A DNA stretch of 64,000 nucleotides from JAKACA01 sp963735115. Its GTDB lineage: Bacteria > Actinomycetota > Acidimicrobiia > Acidimicrobiales > Bog-793. This document shows positions 25,795 to 36,894 of this stretch, piece after piece. Both the position numbers and the translations under genes were made by a program. The notes beneath the pieces were generated by a model. It searched no databases. It saw nothing but the letters and a program-made list of their open reading frames with translations, and was not told the origin of the DNA. The stretch lies in NCBI GenBank assembly GCA_963735115.1, contig CAVTJR010000001.1, positions 620,001-684,000 of the forward strand, in the 5' to 3' direction. Within the stretch, counting starts at the first letter, position 1. Each line of letters starts with the position of its first letter.

Positions 25795-26426
25795 GGCGCC
25801 GCCCCTTGGCCGAGCCGTGATTCGACCGCCTGGCGCACGAGCGATGCCACCGCCTCCACCTCGCCGCTGCCGTCGATCACCACCCAGCCCTGCGGATCCG
25901 CCGCTGCCAGAGCGCGAAACCCCTCCGACACCTTGCGGTGGAACCCCCCTTGCTCCGACTCGATCCGATCGGGCGCCGAGCCGCCGGCTCGGCGAGCCGC
26001 TCCGACGCTCAGCGGGACCTCGAGGAGGATGGTGAGATCAGGCCAGAGATCGCCGGTGGCGACGTCACAGGCCTGCCTGACGGCGGCGAGGGGCAAGCCC
26101 CGCCCGTACCCCTGATAGGCCAGCGTCGACCCGGAGAAGCGGTCCACGACGACGTCTCGGCCGGACTCGAGCGCCGGCCGGATGCGCTGGGCCACATGCT
26201 GGGCGCGCGCGGCCAGCACCAACATGAGCTCGGCCCTAGGGTCGATGGCTGCAGCGGGCTCCCCGGCTGGATCAAGGAGGAGCTGACGGATGCGCTCACC
26301 GAGATGGCTCCCGCCCGGTTCCCTCGTGAGCTCGGCGTCGAGACTGGCAGCGAGGCGACTCGCCTGCGTGGACTTGCCGGCTCCCTCGCCGCCCTCGAAG
26401 GCGATCAGGCGACCACGTCTCGTCAT
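25791..26426 (-). CDS. tmk: Thymidylate kinase
   Basis: 211 residues from ATG 26426. Makes dTDP from dTMP. P-loop FEGGEGAGKST (10-20), then TREPGGSHLGERIR (substrate DR/EPGG motif), VVVDRFSGSTLAYQGYGRGL, and DLTILLEVPLSVGAARR. The start lies ten bases after the topA stop; an in-frame start at 26459 would overlap topA and adds nothing conserved. Part of hppA-topA-tmk-holB on the minus strand. Confidence 0.95.
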   Translation of the reverse strand: MTRRGRLIAFEGGEGAGKSTQASRLAASLDAELTREPGGSHLGERIRQLLLDPAGEPAAAIDPRAELMLVLAARAQHVAQRIRPALESGRDVVVDRFSGSTLAYQGYGRGLPLAAVRQACDVATGDLWPDLTILLEVPLSVGAARRAGGSAPDRIESEQGGFHRKVSEGFRALAAADPQGWVVIDGSGEVEAVASLVRQAVESRLGQGAAP

Positions 26427-26436
26427 CTTCCGCAAT

Positions 26437-29418
26437 CTACGGGTTGGCGCCGTCGGCATCCTCGGCTGGCTTGGAAGCGGTCGCCTTCTGCATTCCGCCG
26501 ACTCCGTTGGCGGTCAGCTTCTCGACAACACCGGCCTTCTTCGTGCCGGCCTTCTTCGTGCCGGCCTTCTTCGTGCCGGCCTTCTTCGTGCCGGCCTTCT
26601 TCGTGGCTGCGTTCTTCGTGGTGGCCTTCTTCGCTGTCGCCTTCCTGGGGACGGTCTGCTTCGCCGTCGCCTTCTTGGCGGCGGCCTTCCTGGCGACAGG
26701 CTTCTTGGCGGCGGCCTTCTTGGCGCCGCGGCGTCCACCGCCGCGAGAGGACGGTCCGGTCTCGCGGCGAGCGGCGATCAGCTCGGCCGCCCGATCCAGC
26801 GTGATCGTGTCGGGATCGTCTGCCCGACGCAGCGAGGCGTTCACCGTCCCGTCGGTCACATAGGGTCCGAAACGTCCCGATCGCAGCACGATCGGCCCGC
26901 CGCTCACCGGGTCGGGACCGAGCTCGCGCAGCGGCGCGGCCGTCACGCCGTAACGGCGCTGCTTCGGCTGAGCAAAGCGCGCCAAGGCTTGCTCGTGCGA
27001 GATGGTGAACAGCTGCTCCTCATTGTCGAGCGAGCGGGTCTCGGTGCCCTTTTCCAGGTAGGGGCCGTAGCGTCCGTTCCTCGCCACGATCTCATGGCCG
27101 GTGGCCGGGTCGACGCCCACGACGCGCGGAAGCGCCAGGAGCCGAAGGGCCTCCTCGAGCGTGATCGTCTCGAGCGACATGGAGGCGAAGAGGGAGGCCG
27201 TCCGCAAGGGTTTGGAACCCTCTTCCGCTTCGTCAAGCTGCACGTAAGGCCCGTAACGTCCCGCTCGCGCCAGCACGATCTTCCCGCTCTCCGGATCGGT
27301 TCCGACCACACGATCGCCCGACGGCTTGGACAACAGCTCGAGAGCACGCTCGACGGTGAGCTCGTCAGGTGCCAGGTCCTCCGGCACGGCTGCCCGCGTC
27401 TCGCCTCGTTGCAGGTACGGGCCGTAGCGCCCCACGCGAACGACAATCTCCTCGCCGTCCGGATCGGCACCGATGGGGATCGAGTTGACCTCGCGGGCGT
27501 CGATCTCACCGAGATGGGTGAGGACGGCGTCTTTCAGCCCGCGCTTTCCGTCGACGGCGAGAGCATGACGGGGTTGGCGCCCGCGGCCGGCCTCTGGCCC
27601 AGGCAGATGGTGCGACTCCCCGAAGTAGAAGCGCTCGAGCCAGGGCACGCTCTCCTCGGTCCCAGAGGCGATCTCGTCGAGGTCGTTCTCCATCGAGGCT
27701 GTGAACCCGTAGTCGACGAGGCTCGGGAAGTGCTGCTCCATCAGGTTCACGACCGCAAAAGCGGTGAACGAAGGCACGAGAGCCGTGCCCTTGCGCCAGA
27801 CGTAGTTACGGTCCAGGATCGTCTGGAGGATGCTGGCGTAGGTCGAGGGGCGGCCGACCCCGAGCTCCTCCAGCCGGCGGACGAGCGACGCCTCGGTGTA
27901 GCGCGCCGGGGTCGCGTGTCGTGGCTCTCGGTCGTGAGCGCCTCGCACTCGACCTCTTGCCCCTCCGACAGCCTGGGCAGGCGGGCGTCCTCGTCTCTCG
28001 CCCTCGAGTCCTCCGTCTCGTCGTCGTCCTCCCGGTACACCTGCAAGAAGCCTGGAACCGTGATGACCGTCCCCGTCGCCAACATGCCCGCCACCGTGCC
28101 CGCCGGCTGGGGAGCCGGCGCTCCGACCGGCGAGGGCGACTCCGCCTGCGTGATCGCCTCCAGACGCACGCGGGCCGTCGTCCCGGTGGCATCGATCATC
28201 TGAGAGGCGACCGTACGCTGCCACACGAGCTCGTAGAGGTGCAGCTCGTCGGCGGAGAGCTCCACGCGCGACGCTCGACGGCTGTCGGAAGCGGTCGCCG
28301 GCCGGCCGGATGGCTTCGTGTGCCTCCTGGGCGTTCTTGACTTTGTTGCGGTACGTGCGTGGTGCGGCCGGCACCGACGACGCCCCATAGAGCGCCGCCG
28401 CCTGCTGCCGGGCGGCCTGCACGGCCATGTCCGAGAGCGTCGTTGAATCGGTGCGCATGTAGGTGATGTAGCCACGCTCATAGAGCGCCTGCGCCAGCCG
28501 CATGGTGCGTTGGGCGGAGTAACGGAGCTTGCGCGCCGCCTCCTGCTGCAGCGTCGAGGTCATGAACGGTGCTGCCGGGGAGCGCCGGTAGGGCCGCTCC
28601 TCCACCGAGGCGACCCGGAAGGGTGCTTCCCCTAAGGCGGCGGCGAGACCGGAGGCTGCAGGCTCGTCGAGCAGCACGACGTCTCCGGGGTTGGACAGTC
28701 GCCCGTCCGGGCCGAAATCGTCGCCCGTGGCGACTGCCTGCCCACCGACGTCGACGAGACGGGCAGCGAAGCCCTGCCCTCCTGCGGCGAAGTCGCCCAC
28801 GATCCCCCACCACGACGCCGAGCGGAACGCCATGCGCTCCCGCTCGCGCTCGACGACGATCCGGGTCGCCACGCTCTGCACCCGGCCGGCGGACAAACCC
28901 GTCGCCACTTTCTTCCAGAGCACGGGCGAGACCTCGTAGCCGTAGAGGCGATCGAGGATGCGCCTCGCCTCCTGGGCGTCCACGAGCCGCCGGTCGAGCT
29001 CACGAGGGCTGGCGACGGCGGCGCTGATGGCCGCCGGGGTGATCTCGTGAAACACCATACGGTGCACGGGCACCCGCGGCGAGAGCACCTCGACGAGGTG
29101 CCACGCGATCGACTCACCCTCACGGTCCTCGTCCGTTGCGAGGTACAGCTCGCTGGCGTCGCTGAGCAGCCGCTTGAGCTTGGCGACCTGCTCACGGCGC
29201 TCCTTCGAGACGACGTAGAGCGCCTTGAAGTCGTTGTCGACATCGACCCCGAGGCGTGCCCACGGCTCGCCCTTGAAGGCCGCCGGCACGTCCGAAGCGT
29301 TGCGGGGCAGGTCACGGATGTGCCCGATCGACGATTCGACGACGTAGTCGCGGCCGAGATAGCCGGCGATGGTCTTGGCCTTCGCCGGCGACTCGACGAT
29401 GACGAGTGGTTTGGCCAT
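26437..29418 (-). CDS. topA: DNA topoisomerase I, with an internal out-of-frame segment
   Basis: Type IA topoisomerase, 993 codons as read. TOPRIM domain begins MAKPLVIVESPAKAKTIAGY with TDEDREGESIAWHL; the catalytic tyrosine is in ERGYITYMRTDSTTLS; three or four C-terminal repeats (GRYGPYL) and a Lys/Ala-rich tail follow, typical of actinobacteria. Residues about 386-502 as read are arginine/glycine-rich nonsense. The expected sequence (ELSADELHLYELVWQRTVASQ to EVECEALTTESHD) lies in another frame between about 28262 and 27911. Removing one base at 28262-28263 and adding one at 27908-27911 restores a normal protein. An essential enzyme, so a sequence error is most likely. Confidence 0.92.
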   Translation of the reverse strand: MAKPLVIVESPAKAKTIAGYLGRDYVVESSIGHIRDLPRNASDVPAAFKGEPWARLGVDVDNDFKALYVVSKERREQVAKLKRLLSDASELYLATDEDREGESIAWHLVEVLSPRVPVHRMVFHEITPAAISAAVASPRELDRRLVDAQEARRILDRLYGYEVSPVLWKKVATGLSAGRVQSVATRIVVERERERMAFRSASWWGIVGDFAAGGQGFAARLVDVGGQAVATGDDFGPDGRLSNPGDVVLLDEPAASGLAAALGEAPFRVASVEERPYRRSPAAPFMTSTLQQEAARKLRYSAQRTMRLAQALYERGYITYMRTDSTTLSDMAVQAARQQAAALYGASSVPAAPRTYRNKVKNAQEAHEAIRPAGDRFRQPSSVARGALRRRAAPLRARVAAYGRLSDDRCHRDDGPRASGGDHAGGVALAGRSAGSPAGGHGGGHVGDGDGHHGSRLLAGVPGGRRRDGGLEGERRGRPPAQAVGGARGRVRGAHDREPRHATPARYTEASLVRRLEELGVGRPSTYASILQTILDRNYVWRKGTALVPSFTAFAVVNLMEQHFPSLVDYGFTASMENDLDEIASGTEESVPWLERFYFGESHHLPGPEAGRGRQPRHALAVDGKRGLKDAVLTHLGEIDAREVNSIPIGADPDGEEIVVRVGRYGPYLQRGETRAAVPEDLAPDELTVERALELLSKPSGDRVVGTDPESGKIVLARAGRYGPYVQLDEAEEGSKPLRTASLFASMSLETITLEEALRLLALPRVVGVDPATGHEIVARNGRYGPYLEKGTETRSLDNEEQLFTISHEQALARFAQPKQRRYGVTAAPLRELGPDPVSGGPIVLRSGRFGPYVTDGTVNASLRRADDPDTITLDRAAELIAARRETGPSSRGGGRRGAKKAAAKKPVARKAAAKKATAKQTVPRKATAKKATTKNAATKKAGTKKAGTKKAGTKKAGTKKAGVVEKLTANGVGGMQKATASKPAEDADGANP
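26531..26605. repeat. Five perfect 15-base tandem repeats in the topA tail
   Basis: CCGGCCTTCTTCGTG repeated five times without interruption on the plus strand; on the coding strand each copy adds KKAGT to the basic C-terminal tail. It is likely to vary in copy number between strains. Confidence 0.9.
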
Positions 29419-29448
29419 GGGAGGCCGAGGATACGTTGCTTGCCGGGC

Positions 29449-31767
<2,319 letters not shown>

Positions 31768-31796
31768 CGCTAGCTCCTTTGCTGAAGTCGGGGGGC

Positions 31797-31825
31797 AGGA
31801 TAAACGCTCATTGCCGCTCGTTCAA
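31797..31825 (-). promoter_or_regulatory. Predicted promoter of hppA
   Basis: On the minus strand TTGAAC (31825-31820) and TATCCT (31802-31797) are 17 bases apart, placing the transcript start about 20-25 bases before the GTG and its AAAGGAG site. Confidence 0.5.
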
Positions 31826-31960
31826 ACTTGTCCCCTCGGCAACGACCGCCGCCTGCGGCCTACAGGGGTGGGGTGGGATCGGCTCACGAGCCGGCTGGCG
31901 AGGCGTGGTAGAGCCAAGCCGCACCAGACCGTAACGGCGAGGGCGATGCCCTCCGGCGCC

Positions 31961-32370
31961 TCAGCGCCGCGGTGGCACGCGGGGATGCGCCGGCTGCTCG
32001 TCGTGGGAATCGGACGGGCGCAGGATCGTGAAGAGCGGGTTGACCATGGCGACGCGTCGACCGCGCTCTCCCACCATGCCCTCCACGACGAGACGGGCGC
32101 CCGGCTCGATGCCCGGCACACGCCGGCGCCCCTGAAAGACGAGCATGAGCTGCCCGGTGTCGTCGGCCATCGTGCACTCGACGCTCGGGACGCCGGCGCC
32201 GGCCTGCACGCGGACCGCCCGGATGCGGCCGGAGACCCGCGCCCGCTGCCTCGGGCGCAGCTCGTGGATCGGGGTAGTGCCGGCCACATCGTCGCGCGCT
32301 GCAGCCGCGCGATCAGCTGGTCGGCCCTCGCCGCGAACCCGACCCCCGGTGACCACGGGGGCACCGCCAT
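31961..32370 (-). CDS. OB-fold nucleic-acid-binding protein, probably a separate gene with a frame change
   Basis: ATG 32370 with GGAG nine bases upstream opens a frame of about 94% third-position GC (AVPPWSPGVGFAARADQLIARLQRA). After about 32295 the coding signal moves to the permease frame: GTTPIHELRPRQRARVSGRI, GAGVPSVECTMADDTGQL, FQGRRRVPGIEPGARLVVEG. One added base near 32293-32297 joins the parts into a protein of about 135 residues, the size and layout of the stand-alone OB protein found beside this permease and TrkA proteins in actinobacteria. Single-strand nucleic-acid binding is inferred from the fold. Confidence 0.5.
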
Positions 32371-34450
32371 CGCCGCGGGCTCCGCCGGCCATGCCCCACG
32401 GGTGGATGGGTGTACGGCGATGACCTCCGGCGTCGTCGCGGCGCTGCGGAGGGGTGCGCTCGATCCCGCCGGCGACCCAGGGCACGAGGGTCTTGCGACG
32501 CTTGCCGAGCGGGAACGGGATGATGGTGGCATTGGCGTTCGGGAGCTGGCTCACGTAGGCGGCGATGTGGTCGGCGGTGCGGTCGTGCAAGACACGCTGC
32601 CAGTAGCTCTCGAAACCCCTGCGAGGCAGGATCACGCTCACCTCGGTCTGACCGTCCTCGGCCGCCTCGGCAACGAGTTCCATGGCGGCTCGCTCGAGCC
32701 GCCGGTCCGGGCACTCGACGACGTCGAGCGGGAAACGGTTGAGCCCGAGCCGGCTCCACTCATCCTCGAGCTCGCGGGTGACGGCCGTGTCGAGCACGAA
32801 GTGGACGGCTCGTAGCTCGTCGGGCGACAACGTCCGGGCGTATTGCAAGGCGCGGGCGGTGGCAAGGTCGAGGCGCTCGACAAGGACGATGACGACGTGG
32901 CGGCGCAGCACGGGGGCGATGGCCGCCTTGGGGGCGTTCGCCGCCAGCTCAGCGGTCTCCTCGGTGTACTGCTTGTGCAGGCGGATGAGCACGAACACGA
33001 GGATCGGGAAGAGGACGACGACGAGCCAGGCGCCCTGGGTGAACTTCGTGATGGCGAAGATGAGAACCACGATGGCCGAGAGCACCGCCGCGAAGCCGTT
33101 GATGGCCATCCTGCGCCGCCAGCCCGGCTCGCGATAGGTCAGATGGTGCTTGACCATGCCCGAGCCCGCCATGGTGAAGCCGGTGAACACCCCGATGGCA
33201 TATAAGGCGACGAGCGCAGTCAGATTGGCCTTGGTGGCGACGATGAGGGCGATAGAGAGGACGGCGAGGATGATGATGCCGTTCGAGAAGACGAGCCGGT
33301 GACCACGCCGGGTGAGCCGCCGCGGTAGGAAGGCGTCCTGGGCGACGAAGCTCGTGAGGTTCGGGAACCCGTTAAAGCTGGTGTTGCCTCCGGTGTACAG
33401 GATCAGCATCGTCGACGCCTGCACGGCGTAGTAGCCGACCCGGCCCGCCAGCGCGTGCCCGAACACGTACTTCGCCTCCTGCGACAGCACGGTTGGGGTG
33501 CCGTGAACGTAGGGGACGGCGTGGGTGACGTGGGCGAGGTAGGAGACGCCAAGGACAAGCGTGCCGAGTGTGGTCGACATGAGGACGAGGACGCGCCGGG
33601 CGTTTCGACCCGTCGGTTCCCTGAAGTTGGCGACGCCGTTCGAGATCGCCTCAAGGCCCGTGAGGGACGAGCCACCGTTGGCGAACGCCCGCATCATCGC
33701 GAAGACCGACGCAAAGACCAAGAGGGAGGCGGAGCCGTGCGTGCCGATGGCCACAACGCCGGCGTTGTGGACAGAGTGGGCGTGCAACTGCCCGAGGACC
33801 GTTCGCACGACCCCGATGACCACGAGGGCGCCGATCGAAGCGATGAACAGGTACGTCGGCAAAGCGAACGACTTTCCCGCCTCCCGGATGCCGCGGAGGT
33901 TCCCGTAGGTAAGCAGCACGACGACGGCGACGGTGAGCGCCACCGACGGCGTCGTCCCCGCGAGTGACGGAAACGCCGACGTGAGCGCGTCCGTGCCGGC
34001 CACGGTCTGTACGGCCACGGTGAGGATGTAGTCGATGATGAGGGCAACGGCGGCGACCTGGGCGATGCGCGGACCGAAGTTGTCGCGGGCGACGACGTAG
34101 GAGCCGCCTGCCTTCGTGTACACCATGACGACTTCGCGGTACGACAGCGTCACGAAGAACAGCACCGTGAGGATCGTGAAGGTAATCGGCAGCAACAGGC
34201 TGAAAGCGGCCAGGCCGAAGTATGGGATGAGCTGGGTAAGCATCTCCTCGCTGCCGTAGGCGGTGGACGAGATGCAGTCGGGCGCGAGCACGCCGAGAGC
34301 GAGCACCTTGCTGAGTCGCTCCTCGGAGAGACGCTCGGTGATGAGCGGCTCGCCGAGGAGCTTCTTCTTCAGGCGGTACGAGAACGGCTCCGGGAGCACG
34401 TAGGCGGCGGCCTGCGGGGCGCTGCCATCCTGCGGAGGCGTCGAACTCAC
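31961..34450 (-). CDS. APC-superfamily permease read through into an OB-fold domain
   Basis: 829 residues from GTG 34450. The first ~620 residues form an APC permease with about 12 helices (APDCISSTAYGSEEML, TKAGGSYVVARDNFG, GGNTSFNGFPNLTSF) and a cytosolic domain (LDLATARALQYARTL, SVILPRRGFESYWQRVLHD). This is the type encoded divergently from ceoB-ceoC in mycobacteria. The last ~95 residues are an OB fold usually encoded by a separate gene in this neighbourhood. The linker (about 32300-32430) has poor third-position GC in this frame and better coding character in another, so a frame error may create the fusion. Confidence 0.85.
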   Translation of the reverse strand: MSSTPPQDGSAPQAAAYVLPEPFSYRLKKKLLGEPLITERLSEERLSKVLALGVLAPDCISSTAYGSEEMLTQLIPYFGLAAFSLLLPITFTILTVLFFVTLSYREVVMVYTKAGGSYVVARDNFGPRIAQVAAVALIIDYILTVAVQTVAGTDALTSAFPSLAGTTPSVALTVAVVVLLTYGNLRGIREAGKSFALPTYLFIASIGALVVIGVVRTVLGQLHAHSVHNAGVVAIGTHGSASLLVFASVFAMMRAFANGGSSLTGLEAISNGVANFREPTGRNARRVLVLMSTTLGTLVLGVSYLAHVTHAVPYVHGTPTVLSQEAKYVFGHALAGRVGYYAVQASTMLILYTGGNTSFNGFPNLTSFVAQDAFLPRRLTRRGHRLVFSNGIIILAVLSIALIVATKANLTALVALYAIGVFTGFTMAGSGMVKHHLTYREPGWRRRMAINGFAAVLSAIVVLIFAITKFTQGAWLVVVLFPILVFVLIRLHKQYTEETAELAANAPKAAIAPVLRRHVVIVLVERLDLATARALQYARTLSPDELRAVHFVLDTAVTRELEDEWSRLGLNRFPLDVVECPDRRLERAAMELVAEAAEDGQTEVSVILPRRGFESYWQRVLHDRTADHIAAYVSQLPNANATIIPFPLGKRRKTLVPWVAGGIERTPPQRRDDAGGHRRTPIHPWGMAGGARGDGGAPVVTGGRVRGEGRPADRAAAARDDVAGTTPIHELRPRQRARVSGRIRAVRVQAGAGVPSVECTMADDTGQLMLVFQGRRRVPGIEPGARLVVEGMVGERGRRVAMVNPLFTILRPSDSHDEQPAHPRVPPRR

Positions 34451-34539
34451 CCGGCTATCTTGGCCTGCTCCATGCCACCGCGCCGGGCCCAAACCGCATT
34501 GCCTTGTACGCCACCACCTGATCCGGAAGGATGAGTGCG

Positions 34540-35208
34540 GTGCATGTCATCATCGTCGGCTGTGGCCGTGTGGGTTCAGGGCTGGCAACGGGACTTGCGC
34601 GAGAAGGCCACAGCGTCGCCATCGTCGACAAGCAGGCGGGCGCCTTCCGGCGACTGCCCTGGGAGTTCTCCGGGCAGAAGGTGGTGGGGTTCGGTTTCGA
34701 CCGCACTCATCTCGAGCTGGCCGGCGCCGAGCGAGCCGACGCCTTGGCGGCGGTGACGAGCGGGGACAACTCCAACATCCTCACCGCCCGCATCGCTCGC
34801 GAGACCTACGAGATACCGAACGTCGTCGCCCGCATCTACGACCCGCGGCGGGCGGAGATCTTCCAACGGCTCGGGATCCCGACGGTACCGAGCGTGAGCT
34901 GGACGATCGACCAGGTGTTCCGGCGCGTCCTGCCGAGTGCAAGATCCTTCGTCTGGTCGGACGGCTCGGGTCACCTCCACCTCATGGAGCGGCCGCTGCC
35001 GTTCTCGTGGGCGGGCCAGCGCATCACCGATGTCCTGCCGAGCCAGGGTGTCCGCCTCGTCGCCGTCACACGGGCGACCGTCCCCACGCTCGACGTCGCC
35101 GACCTCGTCGGCCAAGAGGGCGACATGCTCCATCTGATGGTCGCGATCGACGCCGTCGAACGGCTCGAAGCAGGCTTCCTGACGGCAGACGAGGCGTCTC
35201 GGCCATGA
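34540..35208 (+). CDS. ceoB: TrkA-type potassium-transport regulator, first copy
   Basis: 222 residues. RCK domain: HVIIVGCGRVGSGLATGL binds NAD(H), with VDKQAGAF for the ribose acid; the C-terminal TrkA-C part follows about residue 145. GTG 34540 is preferred because GGAAGG is nine bases upstream; ATG 34531 touches that site. It should gate a K+ transporter, probably the divergent APC permease, as in the ceoB-ceoC locus of mycobacteria. Overlaps the second copy as ATGA. Confidence 0.9.
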   Translation: MHVIIVGCGRVGSGLATGLAREGHSVAIVDKQAGAFRRLPWEFSGQKVVGFGFDRTHLELAGAERADALAAVTSGDNSNILTARIARETYEIPNVVARIYDPRRAEIFQRLGIPTVPSVSWTIDQVFRRVLPSARSFVWSDGSGHLHLMERPLPFSWAGQRITDVLPSQGVRLVAVTRATVPTLDVADLVGQEGDMLHLMVAIDAVERLEAGFLTADEASRP

Positions 35209-35873
35209 GGGTGGCCGTGGCGGGGGCGGGCAAGGTGGGGCGCTTCCTGGCGGAGGATCTGGCCGGGAGCGGGCATCAGGTGCTCCTGATCGAGAAGGAC
35301 CCCGCCCTCGCCGCCTCGATCGAGCCACCGTCAGGCGTGACCTGCGTTGCCGCCGACGCCTGTGAGGTCTCCTCGCTGCACGCGGCCCACCTCGACGATG
35401 TCGACGTCATGGTGGCTGTCACCGGCGACGACGAGGACAACCTCGTCATCTCACTGCTCGCCAAGCAGGAGTTCGCCGTTCCCCGCGTCATCGCCCGCGT
35501 CAACCACCCGCGTAACCACTGGCTCTTCAACGAGGCCTGGGGCGTCGACGTCGCCGTGTCGACACCGCAGCTGCTGGCGGCCCTCGTGGAGGAGGCCGTC
35601 TCGGTCGGTGTGCTCGTGCGTCTCCTGCAGTTCGAGGGCGGCAACACCCGGCTCGTCGAGGTCACCCTGGCGGCGGAGTCTCCGGCGCGCGGTCAAGCCC
35701 TCGGAGAGCTCGGACTGCCCCGGGGCGCCACCATCGTCGCCCTCGTACGCGAGGGGCACGTCGTCGTGCCCCGATCGGACACCGTGCTCGACACGGGCGA
35801 CGAGGTGCTGCTGCTGGCGAGCGCCGCCATCGACGACAATGAGATCCGAGATCTCCTCGCCCCGGGCTCGTGA
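35205..35873 (+). CDS. ceoC: TrkA-type potassium-transport regulator, second copy
   Basis: 222 residues. RVAVAGAGKVGRFLAEDL with LLIEKDPAL forms the NAD(H) site; VTGDDEDNLVISLLAKQEF and VIARVNHPRNHWLF are RCK features, and the TrkA-C domain ends LDTGDEVLLLAS. Likely forms a heteromeric ring with the first copy. Starts inside the first gene's stop (ATGA) and overlaps the next gene as GTGA. Confidence 0.92.
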   Translation: MRVAVAGAGKVGRFLAEDLAGSGHQVLLIEKDPALAASIEPPSGVTCVAADACEVSSLHAAHLDDVDVMVAVTGDDEDNLVISLLAKQEFAVPRVIARVNHPRNHWLFNEAWGVDVAVSTPQLLAALVEEAVSVGVLVRLLQFEGGNTRLVEVTLAAESPARGQALGELGLPRGATIVALVREGHVVVPRSDTVLDTGDEVLLLASAAIDDNEIRDLLAPGS

Positions 35874-36721
35874 CGACCAACCACACGAAACAAGCCGCTT
35901 TCTTCGATCTCGACAAGACCGTGATCGCCAAAGCGTCGATGGTCGCCTTTGGCCGACCCCTCTACCACGGCGGGCTCATCAACCGGCGAACAGTCCTGCG
36001 GGCGCTGTACGGCCAGCTCGTCTACCTCCATCTCGGCGCCAGCGAGCAGAAGCTCGAGCGAATCCGCGAGTCACTCCTCCGCCTCACCCGCGGTTGGGAG
36101 CAGGCGCGCGTCGCCGAGATCGTGGACGAGGCCCTCGAGCAGATCGTCGACCCGATCATCTACGCCGAGGCTGCCGACCTGATCGACCTCCATCGGGCGG
36201 CCGGGCGCAGCGTCGTGCTCGTGTCCGCCTCGCCGGCCGAGATCGTCGTCCCCCTTGGGCGCTACCTGGGCGCCGATGCCACGATCGCCAGCCGGGCTCG
36301 CGTGGACGAGGCCGGGCGCTACACGGGCACGATGGAGTTCTACGCTTACGGCGAGTTCAAGGCGGAAGCGATGCAGGCCCTGGCCGAGCGGGAGGGCATC
36401 GACCTCGCCGAGTCCTACGCCTACAGCGACTCGTACACCGATCTGCCGATGCTGGAAGCGGTCGGCCACCCGGTCGCCGTCAACCCTGACCGGGTGCTCG
36501 CCCGTTACGCCCGCGAGCACGACTACGAGATCACGCGGTTCGTGCAGCCAGTGCGCCTGCGCGACCGCGTCCGCGGCGTGCGACACCGAATCTCCTCGGT
36601 GTCGGTGCCAGTGCCACCGCGACCCGCCCTCGCCATGTCGGCCGTCGCCGTCGGGGTGGGAGCCTCCGGCTTCGTGCTCGGATGGTGGCTCGGCGGGAGG
36701 CGACGACGCGCCGGGCCCTAA
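35870..36721 (+). CDS. HAD-IB family hydrolase with C-terminal membrane anchor
   Basis: 283 residues. AAFFDLDKTVIAKASM is motif I, SASPAEIVVPLGRYLG motif II, and YSDSYTDLPMLEAVGHPVAVNPD motif III, the SerB-like HAD-IB pattern. The first ~235 residues are the phosphatase; near 255-275 is a hydrophobic stretch (ALAMSAVAVGVGASGFVLGWWLGG) ending in basic residues, so the enzyme is probably membrane-bound. Phosphomonoester or phospholipid head-group precursors are possible substrates. GTG start overlaps ceoC (GTGA). Confidence 0.88.
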   Translation: MTTNHTKQAAFFDLDKTVIAKASMVAFGRPLYHGGLINRRTVLRALYGQLVYLHLGASEQKLERIRESLLRLTRGWEQARVAEIVDEALEQIVDPIIYAEAADLIDLHRAAGRSVVLVSASPAEIVVPLGRYLGADATIASRARVDEAGRYTGTMEFYAYGEFKAEAMQALAEREGIDLAESYAYSDSYTDLPMLEAVGHPVAVNPDRVLARYAREHDYEITRFVQPVRLRDRVRGVRHRISSVSVPVPPRPALAMSAVAVGVGASGFVLGWWLGGRRRRAGP

Positions 36722-36742
36722 GGGCAGAGCCCTGACAGCGGT

Positions 36743-36820
36743 TTAGTCGCCGCGCAGGCGCTTTGCAGCGACAACCCCAAGGGCGACGAGCACGGCCAAG
36801 ATGAGGACCTTCTTGATCAT
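36743..36820 (-). CDS. Small one-helix membrane protein, 25 residues
   Basis: ATG 36820 to TAA 36743 gives MIKKVLILAVLVALGVVAAK plus RLRGD: two lysines, one hydrophobic helix, basic end. An in-frame ATG at 36832 would add four residues. Composition and codon use look real, and it sits between the sigma-factor stop and a convergent gene, on the sigma strand. No ribosome-binding site is obvious. Function unknown. Confidence 0.5.
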   Translation of the reverse strand: MIKKVLILAVLVALGVVAAKRLRGD

Positions 36821-36894
36821 GCAGGGGATCATATGCCGCCGGCTGCCGGTTCCGTTCGCTGAGGCCCGGCTGCCTGCCGGCGGGGTCCCGACCT

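Noticed and set aside
26531..26605. Tandem repeats considered as a CRISPR array
   Set aside because: Units of 15 bases are directly adjacent with no spacers and lie in the coding sequence of topA.
26290..28203. A 637-codon plus-strand frame opposite topA
   Set aside because: Antisense shadow of a GC-rich gene; its protein has no domain pattern and the opposite strand encodes topA.
32313..32759. Minus-strand frame ending at 32313 as the true permease end
   Set aside because: Possible if there is a frame error, but its residues are Arg/Pro-rich and third-position GC does not clearly favour it.
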